Source: Terfezia claveryi (lineage: Eukaryota > Ascomycota > Pezizomycetes > Pezizales > Pezizaceae). From it: DNA of 64,000 nt. The notes beneath the pieces were generated by a model, which saw only the letters and a list, made by a program, of their open reading frames with translations, did not search any database and was not told where the DNA came from. Shown piece after piece: positions 31,733 to 44,216 of the stretch. Both the position numbers and the translations under genes were made by a program. The DNA is taken from positions 1 through 64,000 of the forward strand of contig WHUX01000057.1 in NCBI GenBank assembly GCA_015179025.1. The letters run 5' to 3'. Each line of letters opens with the position of its first letter. Position 1 is the stretch's first letter.

Positions 31733-33181
31733 TCATTGGGCTGGGCGGGGTTTCCAGAGGTAACGCTGGTAGAACAGGGTGACCCAGTCCTGTGCGTTTT
31801 CTAGATCTTTGGCTGGTTGCTAGGTCGTCTCCTCATTCCCCAGCCATTTAACCTTATATTGCAGGCGCCCATATCTTTTTCGGTAGTCCAGCATTTCCTC
31901 CACCTCCCATTCCTCCTCACCTTCGATAACCACAGGAGCAGGTGGAGGGTGTTCCTGGCCTGGCAGAGGGTCGCTAGCAGCAGGCTCGATCTCAGAGACA
32001 TGGATGACTGAGTGTCATTTGATGTCCTTAGGGAACCTCAATCAGTAGGCGTGAGTGCCAACAGCACCCAACACCTCAAATGGACCCAGGAACTTGAGGT
32101 CGAGCTTGTGAGATAGGCATTCTGTCTGGAAGTGCTGGCTGGAGAGCCACACCTTGTCCCCTGGTTGATATCTAGGGGCTGGCAACCGTGATCTATTGGC
32201 ATATGCGGCTTGCCTGACTTGTGCATATCCCAGCTCAGCTTTCAGGGTAGAGTGGAGCTCAGCAATCCCAGCTGCGAACTCCTTGGCCGGGGCATCTTTT
32301 TTGGCTTTTTGCAGGGGCGCCAGGGCATCCACGAACTGGGAGTGCCAACCGTAGTTAGCCAGGAAAGGCGAGGTTTTGGAGGATTCTGAGAACTGGTTGT
32401 TCGTGGCGAATTCGCATATGGCCAGCAATGAAACTAAGTTATTCTGCTGGTAGTCAACAAAGGCCCACAGATATTGCTCCATAATGGTATTCATCCTCTC
32501 AGATTGGCCATTTGACTGGGGGTGGTATGTGGTTGACAAATGTATTTTGATCCCCAAAAGCTCGCAGAAGGCTTGCTAGAATTCTGAGGTGAACTGAGGG
32601 CCACGGTTGAAAACGATGGATTCGGGGAGGCCGTGATATCGGAATACATTATTGAGGTAGAGATTGGCTAACTCTGGGGGAGAGCAGGTGTCCCGGCAAG
32701 GTATCACATGCCTTATTTTCGTCAACCGATCTACCACCATCAAGATGGCATTGAACCTCGAATCTTTTAGCAACACTGTCACGAAGTCCATAGTCAGGTG
32801 CAGCCACGGCCGATCAGGGATATCCAGAGGTTTCAGGGTCCCATACGGGGTATGGCAGACAGGCTTAGCATGCTTGCAAACATGGCAGTTCCATATATAC
32901 CGCTCCACGTCCTTCCATTGGTCAATCCATGTGTATTCCCTGGCCAGAAGCTCTAACATTTTGGCCACTCCAAGGTGACCTGCAACCAGGCTGTCATGGT
33001 ATTCCTTGATCAATTGAAGGCACAGCTCTCCTTCCGGCACATACAGCCATTTGAGGTGGTAGAGGAGGCCTTCCTGGATGGTACACCCGGCTAGGGAGAT
33101 CTTGAGGTGGCAGCGCTGGCCAGAATCCACTGCAGTGATAATTTCCTTGGCCAGAGGGTCGTCCTTATATGCCTGTTTCAC
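31733..33181 (-). pseudogene. Gypsy-2 integrase and chromodomain
   Basis: Frames 33181-32576 and 32557-32042 carry the integrase: EYHDSLVAGHLG ... CHVCKHAKP zinc module, [21 protein letters not shown] (Asp of SDRG replaced by Asn), [17 protein letters not shown] stop separates them. The chromodomain (VEEMLDYRKRYGRLQYKVKW near 31870) ends with TGA at 31733. Degraded relative to Gypsy-1. Confidence 0.82.
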
Positions 33182-33189
33182 TAGTTGTC

Positions 33190-35690
33190 AGAGGTCAGCC
33201 TCAGCCTCAGCTCCCACATCAGCCTCAGCCTCAGCTTCAGCTTCCGCATCAGCCTCAGCCTCAGCAAGGACATTGGCTGCTAGGTCAAGGTTTTCAGACT
33301 TCAATACCACCTGATTTTGGTATTTTAGCCTTTTATCCCCCCCTATAGGGAGATCTCCTGATCTTTGGGTTAATGCATCGAGCTTGCCCCTAGCCTTTCC
33401 TGGCCGGTATCTGATCTTGAAGTTGAACCAAGATAAGAACTCCGACTACCTAGCTTGCCTTCGGTTAAGCAGCTTGGTGGTTGTAAAATACTCAAGGTTT
33501 TTATGGTCAGATAATACCTCGATGATCCCCTTGGCTGACTCCAGATGTAGCCTCCATTCTTCGAATGCTCATATGATGGCTATCAGCTCTTTGTCATAGA
33601 TCTCGTAGTTGCACTCAGCCGGGGAGTGTTTTTTCGAGAAGTAGGCCACGGGGTGTAGGATCCCATTGACATACTGAGACAAGATCCCCATGGAGACATA
33701 GTCGGAGGCGTTAGTTTCCACGATACATTTGCTGTCTGAGTCAAAGTGGGCCAGGATTGGTGCTGAGTAGAAGGCTTCCTTGAGGTTCCGGAAGGCAGAT
33801 TGGGCTTCTGGATTCCAGTCGAAATGCCGGTCTTTTTTGGTCAGGGCAGTGAGGGGGGCTACAATCTTCAAATACTCTAGAATGAACCGTTGGTAGAAGT
33901 TAGCGAATCTCAGGAAGGCTTGGACGTCCTTGAGATTTGCTGGGATTTGCCATTCCTGGACAGCGGTGACCTTGGTAGGGTCCATCCTGATGCCTTCCAT
34001 GTTGATGATTAACCCCAGATACTTGACCTCCTGCACATGAAACTTGCACTTCTCGAGCTTGAGATACAATCCGGCTTGCTCCAGCTTTTCCAACACCTAC
34101 TGGACATGAATCTTGTGTTCTACTAGAGTATCAAAATAAATCAAGATATCATTGAGGTAAGCCATGCAGAACACATGCAAGAAGTCTCACAGGGTGTTAT
34201 TAATAAAGTGTTGGAAAGAGGCCAGGGCGTTGGTTAAGCCGAAGGGCATGACATTGTACTCGAAGTGGTCATAGCAAGTTCGGAAGGCCATTTTCCACTC
34301 CTCCCCCTCGGCAATCCGTACCAAGTTGTATGCCCCCCTTAAATCCAGTTTAGTGAACTATTTGGCCTTGGAAAGCCTGGCTAATGTCTCCTGGATTAGA
34401 GGCAGGGGATACCTGTTCTTGACCATTATCTCGTTCAGCCCCGATAATCCACACACAACCGCAGAGAATCGTCCGATTTTTTCACAAATAGCACAGGGGC
34501 ACCCGCTGTAGAAGAGCTATGGCGAATGAAGCTCTTGTTGAGGTTTTCCTCCAGGTATTTCTTCAGGGCCTCCAGCTCCACCCAGGACATTCCGTAAAGG
34601 GGCCCTATGAGGGGGGTCTTACCCTCTACCAGTGGAATTGTGTGGTTATATGGTCGGTGAGGTGCTAGCTTCTCCAAGGCTTTTTCCGAGAACAGATCAA
34701 TGAACTTGAGATATTCATCTGGGACTATGGACTTCCATTCTTCCTTGAACCGCAGCTTATTAATTTCCAGGTTAACTTCACAGATTGATAGAGTATGGGC
34801 TTTCAGCTTGTGCCTTCTAGTAAGGTAAGCAAAGGCCCCTGCTCCAATGAAGTTAATATCAAGGGGTTTTAGTAGGGGGGCTTCTGCTATCACCTGGCTA
34901 GAATCCTCTACCGGGGGTGGTAGGGCATATAATCCTTTAACGGCAGTCTGTAGGGCACTGCAGTGCTTCTCGCAATACCCGTTGTTGAAGTTCAAGGTGT
35001 AAGAGCCAAAGTTAATGGAGACATCATGCATTCGAAGCCAGGGGATCCCCAGGACAATAGGGTATTTGAGCTTGGTTATAAACATGGGGAGGCTTTCCGA
35101 ATGGTCTCCAATGGCACTAGGTAGGCATGCGAGGTCGGTAATAGCCCTGGAAGAGATAGGGTAGCCATCAATGACATCAAGAAGGCAAAGGGTCTTTAGT
35201 TTGGCTGTTGGTATCGAATTTTTACTGACAAAGGTCTGATCAATGAAGGCTATTCCTGAAGTACCACAATCTATGAGAGCTGATGTTACCACTGTTTTAC
35301 CATTGAATTTAACAGTTATTAGTACTACAAAATGCTCACCAAACAGGTGAGATTCATCAACAGACATATATGTAGAAACAGAAAATGCAGACAAAGATAA
35401 ATGACCTGGAGCAGGTCCCTTGCTAGTATTAGTAACTAGGCAAGGGACTCTCCTTTTCCCGACTCTTCAACCTCTTCGATCTGTGATTCGGATATGGCGT
35501 GGGCGGCCAGGGAGCGGTTCTTGCGGAGGGGACATGCCACAATGATGTGGTCCCCCTTTCCGCATGCAATACACAAACCGTTAGTGTGGCAGCGGTCCCT
35601 TTCCTCTTGAGTAAGGCAGAGTCTCCCAGACGAGAGATCCATAGGGGTGGTCCCTCCTGCAACCAATAATGGGTGCACAGGTTTGTTAGC
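33190..35690 (-). pseudogene. Gypsy-2 protease, RT and RNase H
   Basis: The frame 35678-35436 holds a complete CCHC knuckle (CIACGKGDHIIVAC). 35394-34435 has protease SALIDCGTSGIAFIDQTFVS and the RT entry [18 protein letters not shown]. 34096-33569 has [19 protein letters not shown] and RNase [14 protein letters not shown], where the first Asp is Asn. The RT catalytic region around 34100-34430 is interrupted by stops. The YLDD block reads [10 protein letters not shown] (about 34134-34163) with the first Asp changed. Confidence 0.8.
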
Positions 35691-36189
35691 CGAGGCTAGA
35701 ACTTGGGCAGGCTTGGGGGTTGGTTGCTGTTGCTAGTGCTGTTGCAGTAGTTGCTGAGGTGAGCGGGTGGCAGGGCGGAAGGTAGGGTGGTGTCTCAACC
35801 TAGCCATCCATTGTTCCACCCTAGATGCCTGGTCGATTAATTCGTTGAGACTCTTGGTCTCTGGGAGGGTGACTATGGCTTGTTGAAGCTCATCATTTAG
35901 TCCCTCCTGGAACTGCTCAAGCTTTGACTGGTCGTTCCACAATACTTCTGCTGCCAGTCTGGAGAACTCTGCCACATATGTGGACAGATCCGAATTATGT
36001 TGATTCAGGGTTTAGAAGGCTCGGCTAGCCGTGCCTACAGCATCGGGGTCCCCAAAAGCCCTGTCTAGAATAGCGAAGAGTGTCGGGATACCGTCTAGCT
36101 TAATTCCAGTCTCAAGGACATATGGCTGGATTTAATCTACTGCCTTACCCTCCAGCAGGGCAAAGACATAAGCCAATCGGTGTTGCTCG
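35691..36189 (-). pseudogene. Gypsy-2 gag, 3' part
   Basis: Encodes gag capsid sequence (AEFSRLAAEVLWNDQSKLEQ, EGLNDELQQAIVTLPETK, DQASRVEQWMARLRHH). Upstream it is cut at 36194 by Gypsy-3; the 5' part of the gene is at 42238-42669. A reading such as LAYVFALLEGKAVD joins across the site once Gypsy-3 and one GATGG copy are removed. Confidence 0.8.
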
Positions 36190-36194
36190 GATGG

Positions 36195-36691
36195 TGTAAC
36201 GACGGCTCTAGAGACAAGGCGACCAAGGGGTACACTGGGGCAGTAGCAAGGGCAAGACACACATAGGAACGCTACGTGTGTGACTAGTAGAAGGCTGGGA
36301 CGGTAGGCAAGGGTAAGAGGCAAGAGGAGCAGAGGGCAAGGAGCACAAGACACGCAGAAGCAGTCGCCGCGTGTGTCGGAGGGGGCAGCTGTGCTGCAGA
36401 GTTATTCACGGGACAAGGCAAGATGAGGGGGTGTATAAGGGAGGTACACCTTTGCGGAGAGACAAGGTCCTGTATTAGTTATACAAGACATTAGATGGGG
36501 ATCTAACGAGAGGGCGGAGAGAGCAAGCTATATATACAGGCTTCCTTCCTGGCCAAGGCCACTAGAAGGAATAAGGTTCCGAGACCCCTTATCTCGGGAA
36601 CAGAGATAACAACGATATCAATCAACAATAACGAGAGTCGGACAGAATTCCATCTGACTCTCAAACCCGGCTAGAAAGGATGGTTGTGACA
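36195..36691 (-). repeat. Gypsy-3 3' LTR
   Basis: TGTAACGACGGCTCTAG ... GGTTGTGACA on plus; polypurine tract adjoins at 36692-36704. Confidence 0.9.
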
Positions 36692-36877
36692 CTATCCCCC
36701 CTCTAGGCTGGAGCCCCAGCAACGAAAAGCAAGGCGAAAAGGCAAGGCAAAAACAAACAAACAAACAAGGCGGACAAGTAACTAATAACCTATAACACAA
36801 CCCCAATGCTGGGAGTACGTACCAATAATAACTACAACAATAACAACTCTAATAACCAATTCCAGGACGACAAAACA

Positions 36878-39800
36878 TCATGGGTGGGGCGGGGCTTCCT
36901 GGTATAATGTTGGTAGAACAGGGTGACCAAGTCCTATGTATTTTCCAGATCTTCGGCAGGTTGCCAGATCGACTCTTCATCCCCTAACTACTTGACCTTA
37001 TACTGAACTCGCCTATAGCGCTTCTTGGAATTCAGTACCTCCTCAACCTCCCACTCTTCTTCACCTGCAATCACTACGGGAGGGGGTAGGTGATGATTTT
37101 GCCTGGGGAGGGGATCATTGGCGGCTGGTTCGATCTCCGAGACCTGAACGACCGGGTAGCATTTGATGTCTTTAGGGAACTTTAACCGTAGGCGTGAGTG
37201 CCCACATTCCCCAATATCTCATACGGCCCCAGAACTTATGATCCAGCTTACGAGAAGATTGTTCTGTCCGGAAGTGCTGGCTGGAGAGCCACACCTTATC
37301 TTCTGGCTGATACCTGGGGACTGGCCACCGTAATCCATTGGCATACTCCACTTGTCTGGTTTAAGCATATACCAGTTCGGCACTTAGGTAGAGTACAACT
37401 CAGCAATCTCCGTGGTGAATCCTTAGCTGGGGTGTTCTCCCTAGCCTTGTGCAGGGGTGCTAGGAGTCCACGAACCGAGGGTGCCAGCTATAATTAGCCA
37501 GGAATGGGGACGTTTTCAGCGACTCGGAGAACTGGTTGATAGCGGTAAATTTGCAGGTTGCTAGCACGAAACCAGTTGTTCTGCTGGTAGCTGACGAAGG
37601 CCCGCAGATACGGTTCCATAATCACATTCATCCTTTCCGATTGGCCGTCCATCTGGGGTGGTAAGCTGTTGACAGACGAACTTTGATCCCAGAAGTTCGC
37701 AGAAGGCTTGCCAGAATTCTGAGGTAAACTGAGGGCCACGGTCAGACACGATCGATTCAGGGAGGCCATGGTACGGAATACATTCTTGAGGTAGAGGCTG
37801 GCTAACTCCGGAGCGGAGCAGGTATCCCGGCAAGGTATAACATGCCTCATCTTATCAACCGATCCACTACCATCAGGATGGCATTGAATCCCGAGTCCTT
37901 TGGCAACCCAGTTACAAAGTCCATAGTTAGGTGTTGCCAGGGCCGATCCAGGATCTCCAGGGGCTTCAAGGTTCCATAGGGGCATGGTAAGTGGTTTTGC
38001 ACGCTTGCAGATATGGCAGTTCCATATGTACCATTCTACCTCCTTTACTGGTCGATCTATGTGTATTGTCTAGCTAGTAGTTCTAATATTTTAGCCACTC
38101 CAGGGTGACCTGCAGCCAGGGTGTCATGGTGTTCCTTGATCAGTTGTATCCGTAGCTCCCCTTCAGGTATATAAAGTCGATTCAGGTGGTACAGAGGCTA
38201 TCCTGGTGGTGCATTCAGCTAGGGAAATCTTGGTGTGACACGCTGTCCAGAATCTACTGCGGCAATCATATCTTAACCAGGGGTCCTCCATACATGCATT
38301 CGTAACCGTAGAAGGAAATCAGCTCTGGCTTCAGCTTCAGCATCCGTATCTAAAGGGTATTGGCCGCCAGGTCGAGATTTTCAGGTTTCAGTACCACCTG
38401 ATTCTGGTACTTCAGCCTTTCATCCCCCCCTTTAGAGAGATCTCCTATCTCCTAGTCAGTGTATCGGCTTACCCCCAGCCTTTCCAGGCTGGTACTTAAT
38501 CTTGAAGTTGAACCAGACAAGAACTCCGACCACCTAGCCTGCCGTCGGTTCAGCAGCTTGGTGGTGGTAAATACTCAAGGTTCTTATATCGGAAAATACT
38601 GGATAATCCCCTTGGCTAACTCCAGGTGTGGCCTCCATTCCTCGAAAGCTGCACAAAGGCCATCAGTTCTTTGTCATAAATCTCATAATTGCACTCAGCG
38701 GGGAGTGTTTTTTCAAGAAGTAGGCACAGGGTGGAGGATGCCGTTATCGTCGTTCTGGGACAGGATTCCCAGAAACATAGTCGACGCATTGGTTTTGACA
38801 ACACACTCCTGGTCAGGGTTGAAATGGGCGAGGATTGGTACTGAGCAGAAGGCTTCTTAAGGTTCTGGAAGGCAGATTGGGCTTCTGGATTCCAGTCGAA
38901 ACGCAGTATTTTTTGGTCAGATGGTGAGGGGGGCTACGATCTTCGAATACCCTAGAATGAACCGCGGTAAAAGTTAGCAAATCCAGGAAGGCTTGGATGT
39001 CTTGAGATTTGCTGGGGTTTGCCATTCCTGGACAGCAGTAACCTTGGTGGGTCCATCTATACCTTCTGTAGTGATGATTAACCCCAGATACTTGACCTCC
39101 TGACATGGAACTCGCATTTTCTAGTTTCAATATAATCCGGCCTTCTCCAGCTTCTCTAGCACCTGCTCACATGGACTTTATGTTCACTAGGGAGTCCGAG
39201 TATATGAGGATATCGTCCAGGTAAGCTATGCAAACACATCAAGGAAGTCCCGCAAGGTATCATTGATAAGTGCTGGAAGGAGGCAGGGGCATTGGTTAGG
39301 CCAAAAGGCATCACATTATACTCAAAATGGCCATATTGTGTTCGGAGGCAGTTTTCCACTCCTCCCCCTCGGCATCCGTACCAGGTTGTAAGCCCCTTCA
39401 AATCCAGTTTGGTGAACATTTGGCCTTGGAGAGCCTGCTAATGTTCCTGAATTAGGGTAGGGGTACCTGTTTTTGACCATTATCTGTTTAGGCCCTGTAA
39501 TCGACACACAACGGAGAGAGCCATCCGATTTCTTCACAAAAGCACTGGGGCACCCGCTGGTGAGGAGCTGTGGCGGATGAAGCTCTTGTTGAGGTTTTCT
39601 TCCAAGTACTTCTTCAAGGCTTCCAGCTCCACCCGAGACATTCCGTAGAGGGCCATAGGGGGGGTTTTACCCTCTATCAGCGGGATAGTGTGTCATACGG
39701 TCGGTGTGGTGCGAGCTTCTCCGCAGCCTTTTCTGAGAACAGGTCGATGAATTCGTGTATTCATCGGAACTATAGACTTCCACTCTCCTTTACCTCATTT

Positions 39801-41704
39801 TATTGATCTCCAGGTTCACCTCATGTATGGACAGGGCATGTGCCTTCAGCTTATGCCTTCTAGTGAGGTAAGCGAAGGCCCCTGCTCGATAAAGCTCACA
39901 TTCAGAGGTTTTAGGGGCGACAAAACAGGGGGAACAGGGGGAACAGGGGGAACGGAGGGGACAGTGGGTCAAGGTGTTCCATCGAATTCACCACTGGGAC
40001 GGGTGGATAATAGGGGGTGGTAATGCACATAATCCAGTGGTAGTGCTTTTGGATTTCCACAGTGGTTTTTGCAGTATGGCTATTGAACTATAGAGTATAA
40101 GAGCCAAAGCTGACTATACATCATGTATTCTAAGCATGGGATTCTGAGGACAATTGGGTACTTGAGCTTTGTAACAAACATAGGAGGCTTTCAGAGTGGT
40201 CCCAATCTGGGCAGGAGTACATGCGATATCGTGATGGCTCCAGAAGAGATAGGTCGGCCATTAATGACATCGAGGAGGCGGGGGGTTTTGAGCTTAGAGA
40301 TGGGTATGGCATGCTTACTGACAAAGGTCTGGTCGATGAAGGCAATTCTTGAGGCTCACAGTCTACGAGAGCTGATGTGACGAGTGTTTTACCATTGAAG
40401 GATATATGATAGGTACAAAAAATGCTCACCAAATAGGTAGACTCGTCAACAGACATAGAAGGAACAGAAAAAGACAACAAAGACAGGTGACCTAATGCAG
40501 GTCCCTTGCTAGTATCAGTGACTATGCAAGGGACAGGGCTTTTCCCGACTCATCACCTCTTCATCCTGGATTCGGAGATGCGTGGGCGGCCATCGAGCGG
40601 TTTTTGCGGAGGGGACATGCCCGATGAAGTGGTCCCCTTTCCACAGGCAATGCACAACCCATTGTTGCGGGACATTCCTCTCTTCTTGTGTAGGGGGGCC
40701 TTCCTGATGATAAATCCATGGGGTGGTGCCGCCCCCACTAGAGATGGGTGGCTGGCTTATTGGCTGTAGCTTGGGTCTGAGGGCTGGGTTCTGGGTCGAG
40801 TTTGTTGCTGGGGTGCTGGGCTTTAATAGAAGGCGATAGGTACTGGGGCGCTGACCTGACTCTCAACCTAGCTATCTTTTACTCATCTTGGATGTCTGAT
40901 TAATGAATTCATCTAGGTTTTAACATCTGGAGATTGGAGGAGGGCTGTTTGAGCTCAATATTGAGGCCTTCCTCGAACTAAACAGCTTCACCCAATCGTT
41001 CCACTCCACCTCTGCTGCCAACCTTGAGAATTCTGCACATATGTTAAGAGGTCATGGCCCTTCTTTTTAGTGCTCGGAGAGCATGAGATGCCGTACCGAC
41101 GGGTCTGGGTCTCCAAAGGCACGGTCGAGGATTGTGAGCAGAGCAGCAACATCAGGGAGGTTGAAGCGGTCATCGAGTAATAGGGTTAGACCTGGTCAAA
41201 GCTCTGTCCTCCAATAGGCCTATACATAAGTTAATCGGTACTGAACGGTAGGGAATTTTGCAGCATCCCAGTTAGTTTGATTTTGATGGAATTTTTCCAG
41301 GCTTTCAGCGAGTCCTATCACCATTGAACTTTGGCTGGGTAGGGAGATCTTGGTCTTGGGTGCCTGTAGTGCTTGGGGTGCTGGGCTGCTTGGATTGTGT
41401 CCAGGGCTCTATTCAGGCTCTAATAGTCCTTCTTTCATTAATCAAGTTGTTTTGGGCGGTTGCGAGGTCAGCCTGGTAGGAGAGAAGGTCTTCGGTGAGT
41501 ATCATGACCTCGTCATTGGTTCTGGTCTGTTTTTGTTGGCCTTCATGTATGGCTAATTCCAGTTGTTGGCTTAAGTCATCCGCCGCCAGGTATATATCAA
41601 TAATGTCTGACGATAGCTCCGAAATCGGCCTGTTCATGGGAATAGGTAGAGCTTCCAGGCTCGAAATCTGGCTGCGAGCACGGAGTGGTGTCTTGGGTAG
41701 ACAT
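36878..41704 (-). pseudogene. Gypsy-3 gag-pol remnant
   Basis: Start ATG at 41704 (MSTQDTTP, compare MAAQDTTP in Gypsy-1), chromodomain stop at 36878. Recognisable pieces in shifting frames: gag near 41000-41170, protease near 40330-40400, RT entry RCVSITGPKQIMVKNRYPYP (39470-39530), [20 protein letters not shown] (39270-39330), integrase [19 protein letters not shown] (37690-37760), [12 protein letters not shown] (37570-37620). Frameshifts by single missing bases occur throughout. Confidence 0.85.
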
Positions 41705-41739
41705 TAAGCATACCGGTTGATCAGAGTGATCCAACGTAG

Positions 41740-42232
41740 TGTAACGTGGCTCTGGGAATAAGGCGACCAAGAGTATGCTGGGAAGGCAGAGGCAGGGTAA
41801 GACACACTAGGAACGCTACGTGTGTGACTAGGGGAAGGCTGGGACGGGGGCAAGGGCAAGAAGCAAGAGGAGTAGAGGGCAAGAACACGAGATACGCAGA
41901 GGCAGTTGCCGCATGTGTCAGAGGGGCAGCTTGCTGCAGAGTTATTCATAGGAAAAGGCAAGACGAGGGGGTGTATAAGAGAGGTACACCTTCAGGAGAG
42001 ATAAGGTCCTGTATTAGGTATACAAGACGTTGGATGGGGATCCAACGAGAGGGCGGAGAGAGCAAGCTATATATACAGGCTTCCCTCCTGGCCAAGGCCA
42101 CCGGAAGGAATAAAGTTCCCGAGACCCCTTATCTCGGGAACAGAGATAACAACGATATCAATCAACAATAATGAGAGTCGGACGGAATTCCGTCTGACTC
42201 TCAAACCCAGCTAGGAAAGGATGGCTGTGACA
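41740..42232 (-). repeat. Gypsy-3 5' LTR
   Basis: TGTAACGTGGCTCTGGG ... GGCTGTGACA on plus. Several single-base losses relative to Gypsy-1 LTRs (GACACACTAGG against GACACACGTAGG). Confidence 0.9.
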
Positions 42233-42237
42233 GATGG

Positions 42238-42669
42238 GAATCTGGCTGAGTCCCCATTGAGTTTGAGGTTTACCGAGTTCTTCCAGGCTAGGAAGCGAGC
42301 CCTATCCCTATTGAATTTGGGGGGGGTTGAAATACTTTCAGTTTTGGCGGTTGGTGTGGAGGGTGGGATTGCCGACATAGCGGCCATAGCGTGGTTGAGG
42401 GTCTGGATTGTGGTTCGCTCATTGGCCAGAGCGATGGTGGCATTGTCGAGGTCATTTTAGAGTACTGTGATTTCTTGGTCGGTAGATCTCAGTTTTCATT
42501 TGGCCACGGCCAAGCTATTGCCAAGTTCGGCCCCAATGGCATCGATAGCCTCGAAAATGTCGATAACCTCTTGATGATAGGCATTCAATTCATTCGGACT
42601 TGAGGGTATAGAGGAGCTTCTCTAGGTCTGGAACCTGACGGCGGGTGGTGGGAGAGCTTCTCCTGACAT
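42238..42669 (-). pseudogene. Gypsy-2 gag, 5' part
   Basis: From ATG 42669 (MSGEALPPPAVRFQT, then stop) through NELNAYHQEVIDIFEAIDAI and AELGNSLAVAK to STPPKFNRDRARFLAWKN, where Gypsy-3 cuts in. It matches the start of Gypsy-4 gag (MFGTPPPTVRFQTW ... FNGVRARLRA). Confidence 0.8.
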
Positions 42670-42705
42670 GACTGCATACCAGTTGGTCTAAAAGATCCAA
42701 TGTAG

Positions 42706-43307
42706 TGTAACGAGAGCTCTGAGGGACAAGGCGTTCAAGGGGTATGCCGGGGCAGTGGCAAAGGGGAATCGCACATGTAGAAGCACTACGTATGTGATCT
42801 AGGGAAAGGATAGAGGCAAGGCAAGGGTAGGGCTAGGGTAATACTCACGTAGGAACGCTACATGTGTGACTATGAAAACTAGGCTTGTTACGGACACCTG
42901 TTACGGATGTCACGGACAATGTCAGGGGGGGGCAGGATGTTCAAAAGGCAAGAGGCAAGGACAAGAGACACGTGGAAGTGGTTGCCGCGTGTGTCGAAGG
43001 GAGGCAGCTATGCTGTAGAGTTGTTTTGTACGAGACAAGGGTATACACAAGGGAGGTGCACAAGTGCTGGGAGAAGCAAGGCTCTGTATTGGGTATACAA
43101 GATGTTGGATGGGGATCCAATGAGAGGGCAGAGAGAGCAAGCTATATATACAGGCTTCCTTCCTCGCCAAGGCCACCAGAAGGAATAAGGTTCCCAAGAC
43201 CCCTTATCTCAGGAATAGAGATAACAATAATATCAATCAACAATAATCAGAGTTGGACGGAATCCCGTCTGACTCTCAAACCCGGCTAGAAAAGGACAGT
43301 TGTGACA
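42706..43307 (-). repeat. Gypsy-2 5' LTR
   Basis: TGTAACGAGAGCTCTGAGG ... AGTTGTGACA, same length as its partner. The primer-binding side reads CTACATTGGATC on the minus strand. Confidence 0.9.
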
Positions 43308-43415
43308 CTATATCTCGGGAACAGAGATAACAACGATATTAATTAACAATAACGAGAGTCAGACGGAATCCCATCTGACTCTCAAACCCGGCTAGGAAAG
43401 GACAGTTGTGACAAG
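43308..43415 (-). repeat. Extra partial copy of the LTR outer end
   Basis: After the complete LTR comes CTA and then a second copy of TATCTCGGGAACAGAGATAA through GACAGTTGTGACA, directly followed by the AGATG duplication. It is either a tandem duplication of the terminal 106 bp or a residue of a second LTR. Confidence 0.8.
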
Positions 43416-43780
43416 ATGCATGGTAAGAGATAGGGTGGTTGGCTGGACTTTCTGGAATGTTAAGGGGGAGTTCTAGAATATTAGAGAGGAGGATGTTATC
43501 TAGAAGCTAGAGAAGTTAGAAGAGGGTAGAAAATAGATCCTCTGGATTAGAAAGTTCTTCAGAGCCAGGACTTTTGAGTTGGCATAGAATAGAGTAGTTA
43601 GAGGTAGAGGCAGGATAAACTTAGGAGCCCTATAAGGGTTACCTCTATCAATAATTATTTTCTTGATTTAGATAGTCCTAATTATCTAGAGGATAGAGAA
43701 AGAAATCAAAAGAGTAGTGCCCTTCGATAATGAACTGCTATTATATGTCAATAACTTATACCTCAATATGTATATCTGGA
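43416..43780 (+). pseudogene. LINE ORF2, piece 3: RT palm
   Basis: Encodes VGWTFWNVKGEF, VVRGRGRINLGAL*GLPLSI (normally GAPQGSPLSP) and LLLYVNNLYLNMYIWN. The catalytic YVDD is YVNN, both Asp replaced by Asn through G-to-A changes, so the RT is dead independently of the insertions. The piece ends inside IWN at the foldback junction. Confidence 0.82.
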
Positions 43781-44216
43781 ATGCAGAGGCATCAGCAATA
43801 AATTGTGTTCACGTCCTGTGTATCTGGACGTACAGGATGCACAGGATGTACAGGATAAAAACTCAAGATCAGGATGCCAATGCTTGTTCCTTTTGTGTCA
43901 GGACGCTCTAGCAGCGCACTATGCTTCAGCTCCTGGGATACAACACTTGCCCATGGCAGGTGTTTCTGAGTCCAGGACACAATACAAGTGTGCTTCTGCT
44001 CCTAGAATGCAATACAAGTGTGCTCCTACACCTGGAATTCAACATATATGCTTTGCAGATGCTCCCTCTTCTTGAACGCAATATAGAATGGGCTGCTCGT
44101 CCCCAATGCTATAGGTTCATCAGCTGGCATTGGTAATAGATAGCCCATAATCACTCTCTTCTACAATGCACACATACTCACCACTTCCATGTACGACAGC
44201 CAGGTAGGTAGCCACT

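Larger units (their letters stand above)
36195..42232 (-). mobile_element. Gypsy-3: chromovirus copy nested in Gypsy-2, rich in 1-bp deletions
   Basis: 6038 bp, minus orientation, flanked by GATGG (36190-36194 and 42233-42237). LTRs 36195-36691 (497 bp) and 41740-42232 (493 bp). Closely related to Gypsy-1 by sequence and LTR length, but the interior and the 5' LTR lack single bases every few dozen nucleotides (for example GCTAGCACGAAACCAG against GCTAGCAACGAAACCCAG in Gypsy-1). As a result no long frame survives. Confidence 0.92.
30949..43415 (-). mobile_element. Gypsy-2: chromovirus with Gypsy-3 nested in its gag
   Basis: Minus orientation, flanked by AGATG (30944-30948 and 43416-43420). 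LTRs are about 602 bp (30949-31550 and 42706-43307), longer than in Gypsy-1/-3 by a block near the inner end (GATGTCAGGGGGGGCAGGATG region). Internal sequence is 31551-36194 plus 42233-42705, split by Gypsy-3. Beyond the 5' LTR an extra 108 bp (43308-43415) repeats the LTR's outer end before the target duplication. The element is inactive: many TAG stops at former CAG/TGG codons, few indels. Confidence 0.9.
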
